Of a DNA stretch of 64,000 nt, positions 44,271 through 52,183 are shown in pieces. The DNA comes from Naasia sp. SYSU D00948 (GTDB lineage Bacteria; Actinomycetota; Actinomycetes; Actinomycetales; Microbacteriaceae), in assembly GCF_017916515.1 (NCBI RefSeq), contig NZ_JAFMTA010000001.1, positions 1,539,127 through 1,603,126 on the forward strand, in the 5' to 3' direction. The number at the start of each line of letters is the position of its first letter. Positions within the stretch are counted from its first letter, which is position 1. The position numbers and the translations under genes were made by a program. The notes under the pieces are model-generated. The model had not been told where the DNA came from. It did not search any database and was given only the letters and a program-made list of their open reading frames with translations.

Positions 44271-45455
44271 GTGTCGAATTCGGGCAGCAACCTCGACCGG
44301 CTGAGGAGGAACAACCTCGCCACGGTGCTGCGCATCGTGCACCGGAGCCGTGCGGCGTCCCGGGCTCAGATCACCGCGGCCACCGGCCTCTACCGGTCCA
44401 CCGTCGCGGCGCTCGTCGCGGAGCTCGCCGCCCTCGGGCTCGTCGTCGAGGGGGAGCCCGAGGCCACGAACCGCGTCGGCCGTCCCTCGCCCCGGGTTCA
44501 CCCGCACCCCGGCGTCGTCGCCCTCGCGGTCAACCCCGAGCTCGACGCGGTGACGATCGGCGTCGTCGGCCTCGGCGCGCTGGTCGAGCACCGGGTGCGC
44601 CACCCGGTGTCCTCCGCAGTCACCCCTGAGGACACCGTCGAGATCGTCCGGGATGTCGTGCAGGACCTCCGGGGCGGGCCGCTCGCGGACCGCCGGATCG
44701 CCGGCATCGGCGCGGCCGTTCCCGGGCTGGTGCGCGCCGGCGACGGGCTCGTGCGGCTCGCGCCCCATCTGGGCTGGACCGACGCCCCCATCGCCCAGAT
44801 GCTGGGCGACGCCCTCGGGGTGCCCGCGATGGCGGAGAACGACGCCAGCCTCGGCGCGCTCGCCGAGCACCTCTTCGGCGTCGGGCGGGACGTCGACGAC
44901 CTCGTGTACCTCAACGGCGGCGCCAGCGGGATCGGCGGCGGCGTGATCGCGGGAGGCAGGCCTCTGCGCGGCGTCGGAGGCTATGCGGGGGAGTTCGGGC
45001 ACAACCGACCGGGCGTCCCCGACTCCGCCCACCGCGTCAGCCTCACGGGATCGCTGGAGGACGAGGTCAGCCGTGCGCGCCTCCTCGCCGTGGCGGGACT
45101 CGAGGCCGCGGACGAGCCGACGCTGGAGCGAGCGCTGCTCGAGAGCCGCGACGAGAGCGTCGTCGCGGAGGAGCTGGACCGGCAGCGGCGGATCCTCAGC
45201 ACGGCGCTCAGCAATGCCGCGAACGTGCTGAATCCCTCGCTCATCGTGCTGGGCGGGTTCCTCGCCACGCTGCTGGCCTCCGACCCCGAGAAGCTCGCGG
45301 AGCTCGTCGCCGAGCAGACGCTGCCGCCCACCGCGGAGCAGCTGCAGCTGCGCGCGGCCGAGCTCGCCGAGGATCGCCTCCTCATCGGCGCCGCCGAGCT
45401 CGTCTTCGCCCCGCTGCTCGGCGATCCGGTCCTCGCCTCGCGGCTCGCGCCCTGA
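44271..45455 (+). CDS. xylR: ROK-family repressor, probable XylR
   Basis: This 394-residue protein has an N-terminal winged helix (LRRNNLATVLRIVHRSRAAS, with ATGLYRSTVAALVAELAALGLV as recognition part) and a C-terminal ROK sugar-binding domain (GGASGIGGGVIAGG, GGFLATLLASDP). Divergent orientation to xylA strongly suggests that it is the xylose repressor. The ROK zinc-binding Cys cluster is not obvious. It is leaderless from GTG 44271. The effector should be D-xylose; this is inference from position. Confidence 0.87.
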   Translation: MSNSGSNLDRLRRNNLATVLRIVHRSRAASRAQITAATGLYRSTVAALVAELAALGLVVEGEPEATNRVGRPSPRVHPHPGVVALAVNPELDAVTIGVVGLGALVEHRVRHPVSSAVTPEDTVEIVRDVVQDLRGGPLADRRIAGIGAAVPGLVRAGDGLVRLAPHLGWTDAPIAQMLGDALGVPAMAENDASLGALAEHLFGVGRDVDDLVYLNGGASGIGGGVIAGGRPLRGVGGYAGEFGHNRPGVPDSAHRVSLTGSLEDEVSRARLLAVAGLEAADEPTLERALLESRDESVVAEELDRQRRILSTALSNAANVLNPSLIVLGGFLATLLASDPEKLAELVAEQTLPPTAEQLQLRAAELAEDRLLIGAAELVFAPLLGDPVLASRLAP

Positions 45456-45488
45456 CGTCGGCGGTTCGACCCGCGGGCACGGACCGGA

Positions 45489-46460
45489 TCAGCTGAGGCG
45501 CGCAGGCAGCCACTCCGCCTGGCGGACCCACTGGTGGAGCTGGCCGCCCTCGTGGCCGTTGTAGGGGTAGACGGCCATCTCGCGGTCCTCGTGCGCGTAG
45601 TGGTTGAAGGCGGCGTACACGGTGGAAGGGAGCACGATCGGGTCCATGAGAGCGACGGAGAACAGTGACGGCACCGTCGCCCGCCGGGCGAAGTTCACCG
45701 TGTCGAAGTAGGACAGCGTTCCGAAGACGATGTCCTCGACGTCGCGGTGCGTCGCCAGGTACCGCGTGATCTCGGTGAAGGGGCGCTCGGGCGTCACCTG
45801 CACCGCCCGGCGGAAGTGCGCGAGGAACGGGACGTCGGGCATCGCCGCCCGCACCAGGTCCGGGACGAGGCCGGCGACCGCGATCGAGATGCCGCCGCCC
45901 TGGCTGACCCCCGTCACCGCCACGCGGTCCGGGTCGACGAAGTCGAACCCGCGCACCGCGTCGACCAGGCGGACGGCATCCGTGAAGACCCGCCGGTAGT
46001 AGTACGTCTCCGGGCTCTCGATGCCCCTCGTCATGAAGCCCTCGACGGCCGGGCCGGCGCCGTACGGGTCCGGGGTGTCGCCCCCGGTGCCCCATCCGCT
46101 GCCCTGGCCGCGGGTGTCCATGAGCACGTGCACGTAGCCGCTCACCGGCCAGTTCAGGCGCTCGCCGACGAGACCCCGGCCGCCGTTGTAGCCGACGTAC
46201 TCGATCACGGCCGGCAGCGGACGGTCGCTGCGCGGGCGGACGATCCAGCCCCGGATCGGCTCGCCCGCGAAGCCCGGAAACTCGAGGTCCTCGACGATGA
46301 GCTCCGAGATGGGCGTGGCGGCCGGCCGCCGGGTCGCCTCGCCACCTACCGCGCGCGCCTCGCTCAGGGTGCGCTCCCAGAACGCGTCGAAGTCGGTGGG
46401 CTCCTCGACGTCCGGCTGGTAGGAGCGCAGGACGTCGAGTGGCAGGTCGGTGAGCGGCAC
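45489..46460 (-). CDS. Acetyl-xylan esterase / cephalosporin-C deacetylase family
   Basis: This 323-residue alpha/beta hydrolase of the AXE1 family removes acetyl groups from xylo-oligosaccharides. The catalytic triad is visible: Ser in VAVTGVSQGGG, Asp in VALMDPIVLP, and His in YNGHEGGQ. It begins PLTDLPLDVLRSYQPDVEEP after the GTG at 46460, which follows GGAG; longer upstream frames are basic low-complexity sequence. There is no signal peptide, so it acts on imported acetylated oligosaccharides. The xyl genes are adjacent. Confidence 0.9.
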   Translation of the reverse strand: MPLTDLPLDVLRSYQPDVEEPTDFDAFWERTLSEARAVGGEATRRPAATPISELIVEDLEFPGFAGEPIRGWIVRPRSDRPLPAVIEYVGYNGGRGLVGERLNWPVSGYVHVLMDTRGQGSGWGTGGDTPDPYGAGPAVEGFMTRGIESPETYYYRRVFTDAVRLVDAVRGFDFVDPDRVAVTGVSQGGGISIAVAGLVPDLVRAAMPDVPFLAHFRRAVQVTPERPFTEITRYLATHRDVEDIVFGTLSYFDTVNFARRATVPSLFSVALMDPIVLPSTVYAAFNHYAHEDREMAVYPYNGHEGGQLHQWVRQAEWLPARLS

Positions 46461-46599
46461 GGGGTCTCCAAGGACGAGGCGCGGGGGAAGAAAGCCTCTC
46501 CAGCATGCCCTGCCGCGTCCCGTGAGCGCGTACGCCCGAGGACGGCGCGCTCCGGCCCGCCGAGCTCGCCCGCGCGCACGTGCCGCCCTCATCGTCAAG

Positions 46600-46630
46600 G
46601 GGGCGTCCGACATTTGTCCTCGGGCGCCCC
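46600..46630. other. Hairpin between the divergent esterase and efflux genes
   Basis: GGGGCGTCCGA (46600-46610) pairs with TCGGGCGCCCC (46620-46630) through 11 pairs with one G-U. There is no gene in 46461-46738; apart from this hairpin and the promoter/operator at 46670-46689 nothing was recognised. Confidence 0.55.
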
Positions 46631-46669
46631 AATTGAGGTGGAATAGGAAGCGCCGCTAAGTAGTTCTCC

Positions 46670-46689
46670 TACACTGAAACCGATTTCAG
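46670..46689 (+). promoter_or_regulatory. Promoter -10 box and LacI-type operator of the efflux gene
   Basis: TACACT (46670-46675) is a good -10 box. CTGAAACCGATTTCAG (46674-46689) is a palindrome of the classical LacI-family form TGAAANCGNTTTCA and covers the predicted start point. The cognate regulator is not adjacent. Confidence 0.7.
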
Positions 46690-46738
46690 GGTGCCGAGGG
46701 CGTCACCCGTCTGCCGTCTCTCCACTCGAAAGACCCGC

Positions 46739-47968
46739 GTGACTGCCGCCGCCTATCCAGGAAACGCCCTCTCCCGTCCCCAGCTCGCCGTCTTCGTCCT
46801 CGTGCTCGGCGCCCTCGTCGGCGTCGGTCCGTTCACGATCGACATGTACCTGCCGGCGTTCCCCGCCCTGACCCGTGACTTCGGGGTCGGCGAGGCCGCC
46901 ATCCAGCTGACCCTCACCGGCACCCTGGTGGGCTTCGGGATCGGCCAGCTCATCGTCGGCCCGATCAGCGACCGGGTCGGACGCAAGGTGCCGCTGCTGG
47001 CCTCGACCACTCTGCACGTGGTGGCCTCCGTCGGCGCCGCCCTCGCCCAGGACGTCACGGTGCTCGCGATCTTCCGCGTGCTCCAGGGCATCGGCGCCGC
47101 GGGCGGCAGCGTCGTCGCCATGGCCATGGTGCGCGACCTCTTCGGCGGCCGGCCGCTCGTGCGGATGCTCTCCCGGCTCGCGCTCGTCACCTCGCTCGCG
47201 CCGATCCTCGCGCCCCTCATCGGCAGTCAGCTGCTCACGGTCGTCGACTGGCGCGGCGTGTTCATCGTCCTGGCCGGGTACGGCCTGTTCATGCTGATCG
47301 CCGGCGCGTTCACGCTGCCCGAGACGCTCGCGCCGTCCACCGAGCACGCCGAGGGGCACAGCACCGCACGCGAGCGCTACCGGTCGCTCTTCACCGACCG
47401 GATCTTCGTGGGGGTCGCGCTCGTCGGCGCCATGCAGTTCACGGGGCTGTTCGCCTACCTCTCCTCGTCGTCCTTCCTCTTCCAGGAGGTGTACGGCCTC
47501 GACCCGCAGCAGTACGGGATGCTCTTCGCGGTCAACTCGCTCGGCATCCTGCTCGGCAACCAGACGGCCGCCCGTCTGACCAAGGTCATGGGCCCGCAGT
47601 GGATCCTCGTGGGCACGACGGCGGTCCAGCTGCTGGCGTCGGGCTTCATCGTCCTCAGCGTCCTGCTCGGCTGGGGTCTCGTCGGGGTCCTCATCCCGCT
47701 CTTCTTCTTCATCACGGCGTGCGGCTTCGCGTTCCCCTGCATCCAGGTGACCGCGCTCGCCCACCACGGCAACGAGGCGGGCACTGCGGCGTCACTGCTC
47801 GGCGCGCTCAACTTCGGTGTCTCCGGGATCGTCTCGCCCGTGGTCGGCCTGCTCGGCATCGGGACCGCGATCCCCATGGGCTCCGTGATGGCCGTGACGG
47901 CGGTGCTGGCGATCCTCGCGCTCTGGCTGATCGCCCGGCCGCGCACCGTCCCCGCGCTGGAGGACTAG
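46739..47968 (+). CDS. MFS efflux pump, Bcr/CflA family
   Basis: This 409-residue transporter has 12 predicted membrane segments. Family marks are PFTIDMYLPAFPALTRDF in the first loop and motif A GPISDRVGRKVPLL. Bcr/CflA proteins are proton-driven exporters of drugs such as bicyclomycin or of sulfonamides, cysteine or other metabolites. The start is GTG 46739 after GAAAG. The LacI-type operator in its promoter suggests control by a sugar or nucleoside signal, so a sugar-efflux role is also possible. Confidence 0.88.
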   Translation: MTAAAYPGNALSRPQLAVFVLVLGALVGVGPFTIDMYLPAFPALTRDFGVGEAAIQLTLTGTLVGFGIGQLIVGPISDRVGRKVPLLASTTLHVVASVGAALAQDVTVLAIFRVLQGIGAAGGSVVAMAMVRDLFGGRPLVRMLSRLALVTSLAPILAPLIGSQLLTVVDWRGVFIVLAGYGLFMLIAGAFTLPETLAPSTEHAEGHSTARERYRSLFTDRIFVGVALVGAMQFTGLFAYLSSSSFLFQEVYGLDPQQYGMLFAVNSLGILLGNQTAARLTKVMGPQWILVGTTAVQLLASGFIVLSVLLGWGLVGVLIPLFFFITACGFAFPCIQVTALAHHGNEAGTAASLLGALNFGVSGIVSPVVGLLGIGTAIPMGSVMAVTAVLAILALWLIARPRTVPALED

Positions 47969-47981
47969 GCGGGCGTCCGGG

Positions 47982-49178
47982 TCACCCGGCGCGGGAGGCG
48001 GCGCGGATCGCGTCACCCCGCCGCCGGACGGCCGCTCGGAACCACGTGGCGTCCGGGACGCGCGCGAGGAGCGGACCGGCCACGACCGTGAGCAGGACGT
48101 ACGCGGTCGCGAGCGGCGCGAGCTGAGGCTCGACGCCTGCGCTCACCGCCAGCCCCGCGATGACGATGGAGAACTCGCCGCGGGGAGTCAGGGTGAAGCC
48201 GCTGCGCCAGCGTCCCGGGATCCCCATGCCGGCGCGCTTGGCCGCCAGGTAGCCCGTGGCGACCTTCGTCCCGATGGTCACGATGGCGAGCGCCGCCGCG
48301 GGGAGGAGCACCGGCACGATGTCGGCGGGGTCCGTCGCGAGCCCGAAGAACACGAAGAAGATCGCGGCGAACACGTCCCGCAGGGGTGAGAGCAGCTCCT
48401 CGGCGCTGTGGGCCACCTGCCCGGAGATCGCGATGCCCACGAGGAAGGCGCCGACGGCGGCGGACACGTTGACCTGCTGCGCGAGGCCCGCGACGAGCAT
48501 CGTCAGGCCGAGCACGCCGAGCAGCAGCGACTCCCGGTGCGCGACCGAGAACAGTCGCGAGACCATGCGGCCGTGCCGGAGGGCCACGTACAGGATCACC
48601 ACCACGGCGGTGACGGCGATCACCAGCGCGAGCGCTCCCTCCGCCGGATCTGCGCCGAGGGCGAGCGCGGCGAGCACCGGGAGGTAGAACGCCATCGCGA
48701 GGTCCTCGATGACGAGTACGGAGAGGATCGTCGGGGTCTCCCGGTTGCCGAGTCGGCCGAGGTCCCGCAGCACTCCGGCGATCACGCCCGACGACGACAC
48801 CCAGGTGACGCCGGCGAGCGCGATCGCGGCGATGGGGCCCCAGCCGAGGAGCAGTGCGAAGGCCGCCCCGGGCAGGGCGTTGAGCGCGGCATCCAGGAGC
48901 CCCGATATGCGGGCACGCGACAGGCTCTCGACGAGCTCGCCCGCCGTGTATTCCAGGCCGAGCATGAGCAGGAGCAGGATCACGCCGATCTCGCTGCCCG
49001 TCTCGAAGAACTCCTCGCTGGCGGACAGGGGGAGGGCTCCGCCGTGCCCGAAGGCCAGGCCGGCGAGCAGGAACAGCGGGATGGCCGAGATGCCGATCCG
49101 ATTCGCGAACCGCGAGAGCAGTCCGAGCGCGAGCAGGAGAGCGCCCACCTCGATCAACAGGAGGGTGGACTGGCTCAT
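47982..49178 (-). CDS. CPA2-family cation/proton antiporter (KhtU-like)
   Basis: This 398-residue membrane protein has about 12 membrane segments and CPA2 family marks such as LFLLAGLAFGHGG, MLGLEYTAGELVES and FLVGIAISGQVAHSAEELLSPLRDVFAAIFFVFFGL. There is no C-terminal RCK domain; that function is supplied by the gene just upstream (5-nt gap). Such two-gene systems (KhtTU/YhaTU in Bacillus) export K+ in exchange for protons. The ATG is at 49178. It is convergent with the MFS pump. Confidence 0.87.
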   Translation of the reverse strand: MSQSTLLLIEVGALLLALGLLSRFANRIGISAIPLFLLAGLAFGHGGALPLSASEEFFETGSEIGVILLLLMLGLEYTAGELVESLSRARISGLLDAALNALPGAAFALLLGWGPIAAIALAGVTWVSSSGVIAGVLRDLGRLGNRETPTILSVLVIEDLAMAFYLPVLAALALGADPAEGALALVIAVTAVVVILYVALRHGRMVSRLFSVAHRESLLLGVLGLTMLVAGLAQQVNVSAAVGAFLVGIAISGQVAHSAEELLSPLRDVFAAIFFVFFGLATDPADIVPVLLPAAALAIVTIGTKVATGYLAAKRAGMGIPGRWRSGFTLTPRGEFSIVIAGLAVSAGVEPQLAPLATAYVLLTVVAGPLLARVPDATWFRAAVRRRGDAIRAASRAG

Positions 49179-49183
49179 CGCGC

Positions 49184-49675
49184 CTACCCGGCGCCGTGCG
49201 TGAGCAGCTTCGCGAGCGCGTCGAGGCCCGATCGCGTGCCGACCGCGATGAGCGTGTCGCCCGCCTGCAGCGGGCTGTCCGGCGTGGGGGAGGGGATGAC
49301 CTCGGCCCCGCGGACGATGGCGACGATCGAGGTGTGGGTCCGCGTCCGTGCGCGCGTGTCCCCGAGGACTCCTCCCGCGTAGGGCGAGCCGGCGGGCAGC
49401 ACGAGCTGCTCGGTGAAGAGTCCGCCGGCCTCGCGGATCCCGGTCAGCTGGCTCACCATCACCGACGCGCCCAGCACGTTCGCGAGGGCGGCCGCCTCGT
49501 CGTCGGTCAGCTCGATCGAGTCGCTCGCCGCATCCGGGTCGTCGATGTCGAACAGCGCCAGGTCCCGCTCGCCCGTCCGGTGGGCGACGACCCCGACGCG
49601 GCGGCCGCTCTCGGTCAGGACGTCGTGCCGGGTTCCGATTCCGGGCAGCTCGACCCGTTCGATGCGGACGCTCAC
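49184..49675 (-). CDS. RCK_C-domain regulatory subunit of the antiporter (KhtT-like)
   Basis: This 163-residue soluble protein begins VRIERVELPGIGTRHDV and ends in an RCK/TrkA C-terminal domain (about 85-160: SPYAGGVLGDTRARTRTHTSIVAIVRG...). In KhtT the RCK_C domain binds c-di-AMP and gates the antiporter; that ligand is inference here. The GTG at 49675 lies 7 nt after TACCGT (49688-49683), so the transcript is probably leaderless. It heads the two-gene operon. Confidence 0.87.
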   Translation of the reverse strand: MSVRIERVELPGIGTRHDVLTESGRRVGVVAHRTGERDLALFDIDDPDAASDSIELTDDEAAALANVLGASVMVSQLTGIREAGGLFTEQLVLPAGSPYAGGVLGDTRARTRTHTSIVAIVRGAEVIPSPTPDSPLQAGDTLIAVGTRSGLDALAKLLTHGAG

Positions 49676-49682
49676 GGCTCCG

Positions 49683-49751
49683 ACGGTACCAGTCGCCCCT
49701 CTCCCCAGCCCGCCTGGGTCCGGGTGTGGACGTCCGCCCCGCCGGTAGCGT
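49683..49751. promoter_or_regulatory. Divergent leaderless promoters of the antiporter and oxidoreductase genes
   Basis: Minus strand: TACCGT (49688-49683), 7 nt before GTG 49675. Plus strand: TAGCGT (49746-49751), 6 nt before ATG 49758. Both spacings place transcription starts at the start codons. Confidence 0.6.
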
Positions 49752-49757
49752 TCCCGC

Positions 49758-51026
49758 ATGAGGACCCTCCTGGTCGGCGCGGGCGGCGTCGGCGACGCCA
49801 TCGCCAAGATCGCGGCCCGGCGGTCCTTCTTCGACACCATGGTCGTCACCGACTACGACCTCGCCCGCGCGGAGCGCACCGTCGCCTGGATCACGGAGCG
49901 GCACGGCCCCGACGTCGCCCGCCGCTTCAGCGCCGACCGCATCGACGCGTCCGATCCGGTCGCCGTCGCCGAGGTCGCGCGCAGGCACGGCGCGACCCAC
50001 GTCATGAACGCGGTCGAGCCCTCGTTCGTGCCCGCCGTCTTCGCGGGGGCGCTGGAGGCCGGTGCCGACTACCTCGACATGGCGATGAGCCTGTCGGAGC
50101 CGCATCCCACGGACCCGTACCGGCGCACCGGGGTCAAGCTCGGCGACCACCAGTTCGCGGCCGCCGCCGAGTGGGAGGCGCGGGGGCGGCTCGCGCTCGT
50201 CGGCATGGGAGTCGAGCCCGGTCTCAGCGACGTCTTCGCCCGCTACGCGCAGGACCACCTGTTCCGGGAGATCGACGAGCTCGGCACCCGCGACGGGGCG
50301 AACCTCGTGGTGCGGGACGAGAGCGGGAACGAGATCTTCGCGCCCTCGTTCAGCATCTGGACCACGATCGAGGAGTGCCTCAACCCGCCGGTGATCTGGG
50401 AGGCGGACCGGGGGTGGTACACGACGGAGCCCTTCAGCGAGCCCGAGGTGTTCCGGTTCCCGGCGGGCATCGGCGAGGTCGAGTGCGTCAATGTCGAGCA
50501 CGAGGAGGTCCTCCTCATGCCGCGCTGGCTGTCCGCGAAGCGGGTCACGTTCAAGTACGGGCTGGGCGCGGAGTTCATCTCCGTGCTCAAGACCCTGCAC
50601 ACGCTGCACCTGGACTCGGTCACGCCGATCCGGGTCCGCTCCGCGACCGGTCCGGTCGAGGTGGCCCCCAGGGACGTCGTCGCGGCCGCCCTTCCGGATC
50701 CCGCCACGCTCGGGCCGCGCATGACCGGCGTGACCTGCGCGGGGCTCTGGGTGACGGGCACCGGGACCGACGGGCGGCGCCGCGAGGTGTACCTCTACCA
50801 CGTGAGCGACAACGAGGTCACGATGCGCGACTACGGAAGCCAGTGCGTGGTGTGGCAGACGGCGCTGAACCCCGTGATCGCGCTGGAGCTGCTCGCCACC
50901 GGCGCGTGGCAGGGGACCGGCGTCCGCGGACCGGAGTCGTTCGATGCGGTGCCGTTCCTCGAGCTGATGGCGCGACCGGAGGACGAGGGCGGCTACGGAC
51001 AGGAGTGGGGACTCGAGGAGCGCTAG
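49758..51026 (+). CDS. Saccharopine-dehydrogenase family oxidoreductase
   Basis: This 422-residue protein begins MRTLLVGAGGVGDAIAKIAARR, an NAD(P)-binding Rossmann motif, and contains MNAVEPSFVPAVFAGALEAGADYLDMAM and GVEPGLSDVFARYAQDHLF, as in Lys9-like saccharopine dehydrogenases. In bacteria such genes often act in lysine or polyamine (carboxynorspermidine) metabolism, or are unassigned. No lysine-pathway gene is adjacent, so the precise reaction is open. It ends with a 4-nt convergent overlap with the next gene. Confidence 0.82.
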   Translation: MRTLLVGAGGVGDAIAKIAARRSFFDTMVVTDYDLARAERTVAWITERHGPDVARRFSADRIDASDPVAVAEVARRHGATHVMNAVEPSFVPAVFAGALEAGADYLDMAMSLSEPHPTDPYRRTGVKLGDHQFAAAAEWEARGRLALVGMGVEPGLSDVFARYAQDHLFREIDELGTRDGANLVVRDESGNEIFAPSFSIWTTIEECLNPPVIWEADRGWYTTEPFSEPEVFRFPAGIGEVECVNVEHEEVLLMPRWLSAKRVTFKYGLGAEFISVLKTLHTLHLDSVTPIRVRSATGPVEVAPRDVVAAALPDPATLGPRMTGVTCAGLWVTGTGTDGRRREVYLYHVSDNEVTMRDYGSQCVVWQTALNPVIALELLATGAWQGTGVRGPESFDAVPFLELMARPEDEGGYGQEWGLEER

Positions 51027-51631
51027 ATCAGCTGCTCGATCGCGACGAAGACGGGCGTGGCGACGGCCGTGCACAGTGCCGCGACGGCTGTGAACGTGAG
51101 GGCGGGATGGCGCTCGTGCCAGTAGAGGTTCGGCCCGTACCGCGCCCGGAGCTCGCGGCGGGTGATCGGGGCGGGCACCCGCTTCACCGGAACGTCGAAC
51201 GCGTGCTCGACGGCGGTGAGCGCCTCTTCGGACCAGTACTGCCCGCGCATGCGGACCCGGGTCCTGCCCTCCCGGTCGAGGACGAACAGCTGCACGGACG
51301 AGTCGAGCGTGCTGCCGGCGAGCACGGGCACCACGAGGACCGACCCGATGTCGGCGCGCGGCGTCACGACCAGGCGGCCGAAGTAGCCGCGCTCCCGCAC
51401 CTCGTGCTCGTCGATCTCGATGACCGCGTGCCGCACGCGGAGGGTGGCCGGGATGACCACGGCGAGCGTCACCGCGTGGATGGCGAGGACGAGCATCCAG
51501 TCGCCCGTCGGGATGGTCAGCCAGTAGAGCGCCAGGAACGGGGGCAGCACGGTCAGGCTGATGGCGGCCGTCGCCGTCGAGGCGAAGCGGCCCCACATGG
51601 GATGCACGACGAGGCGGGTGCCGTGCCTCAT
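51023..51631 (-). CDS. Membrane protein of unknown function
   Basis: This 202-residue protein has two N-terminal membrane segments (about 17-65), a soluble middle of mostly beta character (VIEIDEHEVRERGYFGRLVV..., resembling a PH-like DUF domain) and one C-terminal membrane segment (about 178-200). I do not recognise a specific family. It is a single gene between the convergent oxidoreductase and the tRNA; the ATG at 51631 is the first in frame. Confidence 0.7.
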   Translation of the reverse strand: MRHGTRLVVHPMWGRFASTATAAISLTVLPPFLALYWLTIPTGDWMLVLAIHAVTLAVVIPATLRVRHAVIEIDEHEVRERGYFGRLVVTPRADIGSVLVVPVLAGSTLDSSVQLFVLDREGRTRVRMRGQYWSEEALTAVEHAFDVPVKRVPAPITRRELRARYGPNLYWHERHPALTFTAVAALCTAVATPVFVAIEQLI

Positions 51632-51797
51632 GTCGGTGCCTTCCCACGCGTCAGCGGGTGTGCGGCACAGGGTAGACCCGCGCGGTAGAGGGTGGGGCGG
51701 TCCGCGGAGGGTTGGGGAGAAGAGGGGGAGCGCAGGTCATCGGATCCGCCCGCGGCATGACAGAAGCGCCGCCCCTGGGGGCGGCGCTTCACGTCTG

Positions 51798-51882
51798 CGG
51801 AGGATGGGGGATTCGAACCCCCGAGGGCTTTCACCCAACACGCTTTCCAAGCGTGCGCCATAGGCCACTAGGCGAATCCTCC
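51798..51882 (-). tRNA. tRNA-Ser (anticodon GGA)
   Basis: The acceptor stem pairs GGAGGAT (51882-51876) with ATCCTCC (51805-51799), with discriminator G. The anticodon loop TGGAAAG gives anticodon GGA (codons UCC/UCU), a long variable arm typical of serine is present, and the T-arm reads GGTTCGAATCC. CCA is not encoded. The cloverleaf was read by eye. Confidence 0.95.
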
Positions 51883-51929
51883 TGGCGGGAGCGAGCGTGC
51901 TCGCCGCACCGACTCCAGCAGTCTACCGG

Positions 51930-52040
51930 TAGACTGGCGGAGGCTCCTCGCGTGGCGCCATCCAGGCCAACTCCCCCAGGGCGGAAACGCAGCAAGGGTA
52001 ACCGGGCTCTGGCGGGTGCGCGAGGGGTCCTTTCTCTTTT
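51930..52040 (+). ncRNA. ffs: Small signal recognition particle RNA (4.5S-type)
   Basis: The RNA spans about 51942-52030. Its ends pair (GGCTCCTCGCG with CGCGAGGGGTCC), and the conserved apical region CCAGGGCGGAAACGCAGCAA is followed by GGGTAACCGGGCTCTGGCGGG as in other actinobacteria. The -10 box TAGACT (51930-51935) predicts a start at 51942, and TTTCTCTTTT (52031-52040) acts as terminator. The RNA binds Ffh to target membrane proteins. Position just before dnaX is conserved. Confidence 0.94.
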
Positions 52041-52171
52041 CCGGGCCGTTTCGAGCTGCGGGGAACGGCAACCGCAACGACGTTCGGCAGCCGTGCAACG
52101 CTGCCCTTCGTCGCCCCGGTTGCCGGTTCCACCGGTGCGGCGGGCCCGGCTCCGGTGTCACCCCCGGCAGT

Positions 52172-52177
52172 TACCCT
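52172..52177 (+). promoter_or_regulatory. -10 box of leaderless dnaX
   Basis: TACCCT lies 6 nt before GTG 52184. Together with the start of similarity at VVTALYRRYRPETF this decides the start against longer upstream frames that would overlap ffs. Confidence 0.6.
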
Positions 52178-52183
52178 TGTTCG

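Noticed and set aside
47982-51647. A single very long open frame on the minus strand (over 1200 codons)
   Set aside because: Only its C-terminal 398 codons look like a protein (the antiporter). The rest is Arg/Gly/Pro-rich, lies opposite the oxidoreductase gene and in other frames of real genes, as is common in GC-rich DNA.
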